Assembly: GCA_017425745.1 (NCBI GenBank)
Contig: JAFOXT010000317.1
Coordinates: 1 to 7,229 of the forward strand
Length of the DNA: 7,229 nt
Reading direction: 5' to 3'
From: Clostridia bacterium
Lineage (GTDB): Bacteria; Bacillota; Clostridia; Oscillospirales; Acutalibacteraceae
The translations under genes and the position numbers were made by a program. The notes under the pieces are model-generated. The model was given only the letters and a program-made list of their open reading frames with translations, was not told the DNA's origin and ran no database searches. Below, piece by piece: positions 7,056 through 7,229 of this stretch (its first letter is position 1; every line of letters starts with the position of its first letter).

Positions 7056-7229
7056 TTATTTAGTTCTCAGCCCTTTCGGGTAATGATTTTTTGCTCTGCC
7101 GTTAACAACCTTAACTCCGCCTACGCTGCATCCGTTTACGGTAACAACCGCCCAGCCGTTTTCACTGTCGGTCTCGAACTCTTCGCCGTGAAGATATTTC
7201 TTTAACTCGTCACTGTCGGCAGAAAGCTC
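7056..7229 (-). CDS. RsmF/NOP2-Sun-type rRNA m5C methyltransferase, C-terminal fragment
   Basis: Reading the minus strand from the window edge gives 57 residues ending at a TAA (complement of 7056-7058); the frame is open to base 7229, so the gene continues outside the window and its start is not visible. The tail contains LKKYLHGEEFE, then ENGWAVVTVNG, then KVVNGRAKNHYPKGLR. This pattern (YL.GE...GW.VV.V.G...G..K.VNG..KNHYPKGLR) is typical of the C-terminal PUA-like RNA-binding domain (Methyltranf_PUA) of RsmF-like RNA cytosine-C5 methyltransferases. These enzymes methylate ribosomal RNA in the cytoplasm using S-adenosylmethionine. The catalytic domain is not in the window, so activity cannot be judged. 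The segment YPLG.G usual in this domain is here CSVGG, a modest divergence. The gene is convergent with the surface-protein gene and probably unrelated to it. Confidence 0.82.
   Translation of the reverse strand, partial: ELSADSDELKKYLHGEEFETDSENGWAVVTVNGCSVGGVKVVNGRAKNHYPKGLRTK

Overview
The window reads as chromosomal DNA from a gut-type Firmicute, most likely an anaerobic Clostridia (Oscillospiraceae/Lachnospiraceae-like) bacterium. This is an inference from strong AGGAGG-type ribosome binding sites, sigma-A-like promoters, compact hairpin-T terminators, AT-rich intergenic DNA, and surface proteins with Gram-positive signal peptides and membrane anchors. No rRNA, tRNA, CRISPR array or mobile element is visible.

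Layout. Positions 1-720 hold the C-terminal end of a fused TRAP transporter permease, closed by a strong terminator. An intergenic promoter then leads to a secreted or membrane-tethered calcineurin-like metallophosphoesterase (844-1827), followed by a weak hairpin. A near-consensus promoter follows for a cytoplasmic-type GH29 alpha-L-fucosidase (1922-3403, or from 1931). Twenty-eight bases later, and probably in the same transcript, is a 1191-residue surface protein (3432-7007). It has a signal peptide, a right-handed beta-helix with 26-residue coils, a class-3-lipase-like alpha/beta hydrolase, a chitobiase C-terminal-type beta domain, and a C-terminal membrane anchor. A hairpin at 7020-7051 separates it from a convergent gene on the minus strand. 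Only the last 57 residues of that gene lie in the window (7056-7229), and they match the C-terminal PUA-like domain of RsmF-type rRNA m5C methyltransferases.

How it may fit together. A solute importer, a fucosidase without a signal peptide, and a large wall-exposed hydrolase with a carbohydrate-binding-like helix would suit a cell that scavenges fucosylated host or plant glycans. Only the fucosidase/surface-protein pair is supported as an operon. The transporter and phosphoesterase are separated from it by terminators and promoters. The most unusual item is the multidomain surface hydrolase; no wholly new system is evident.
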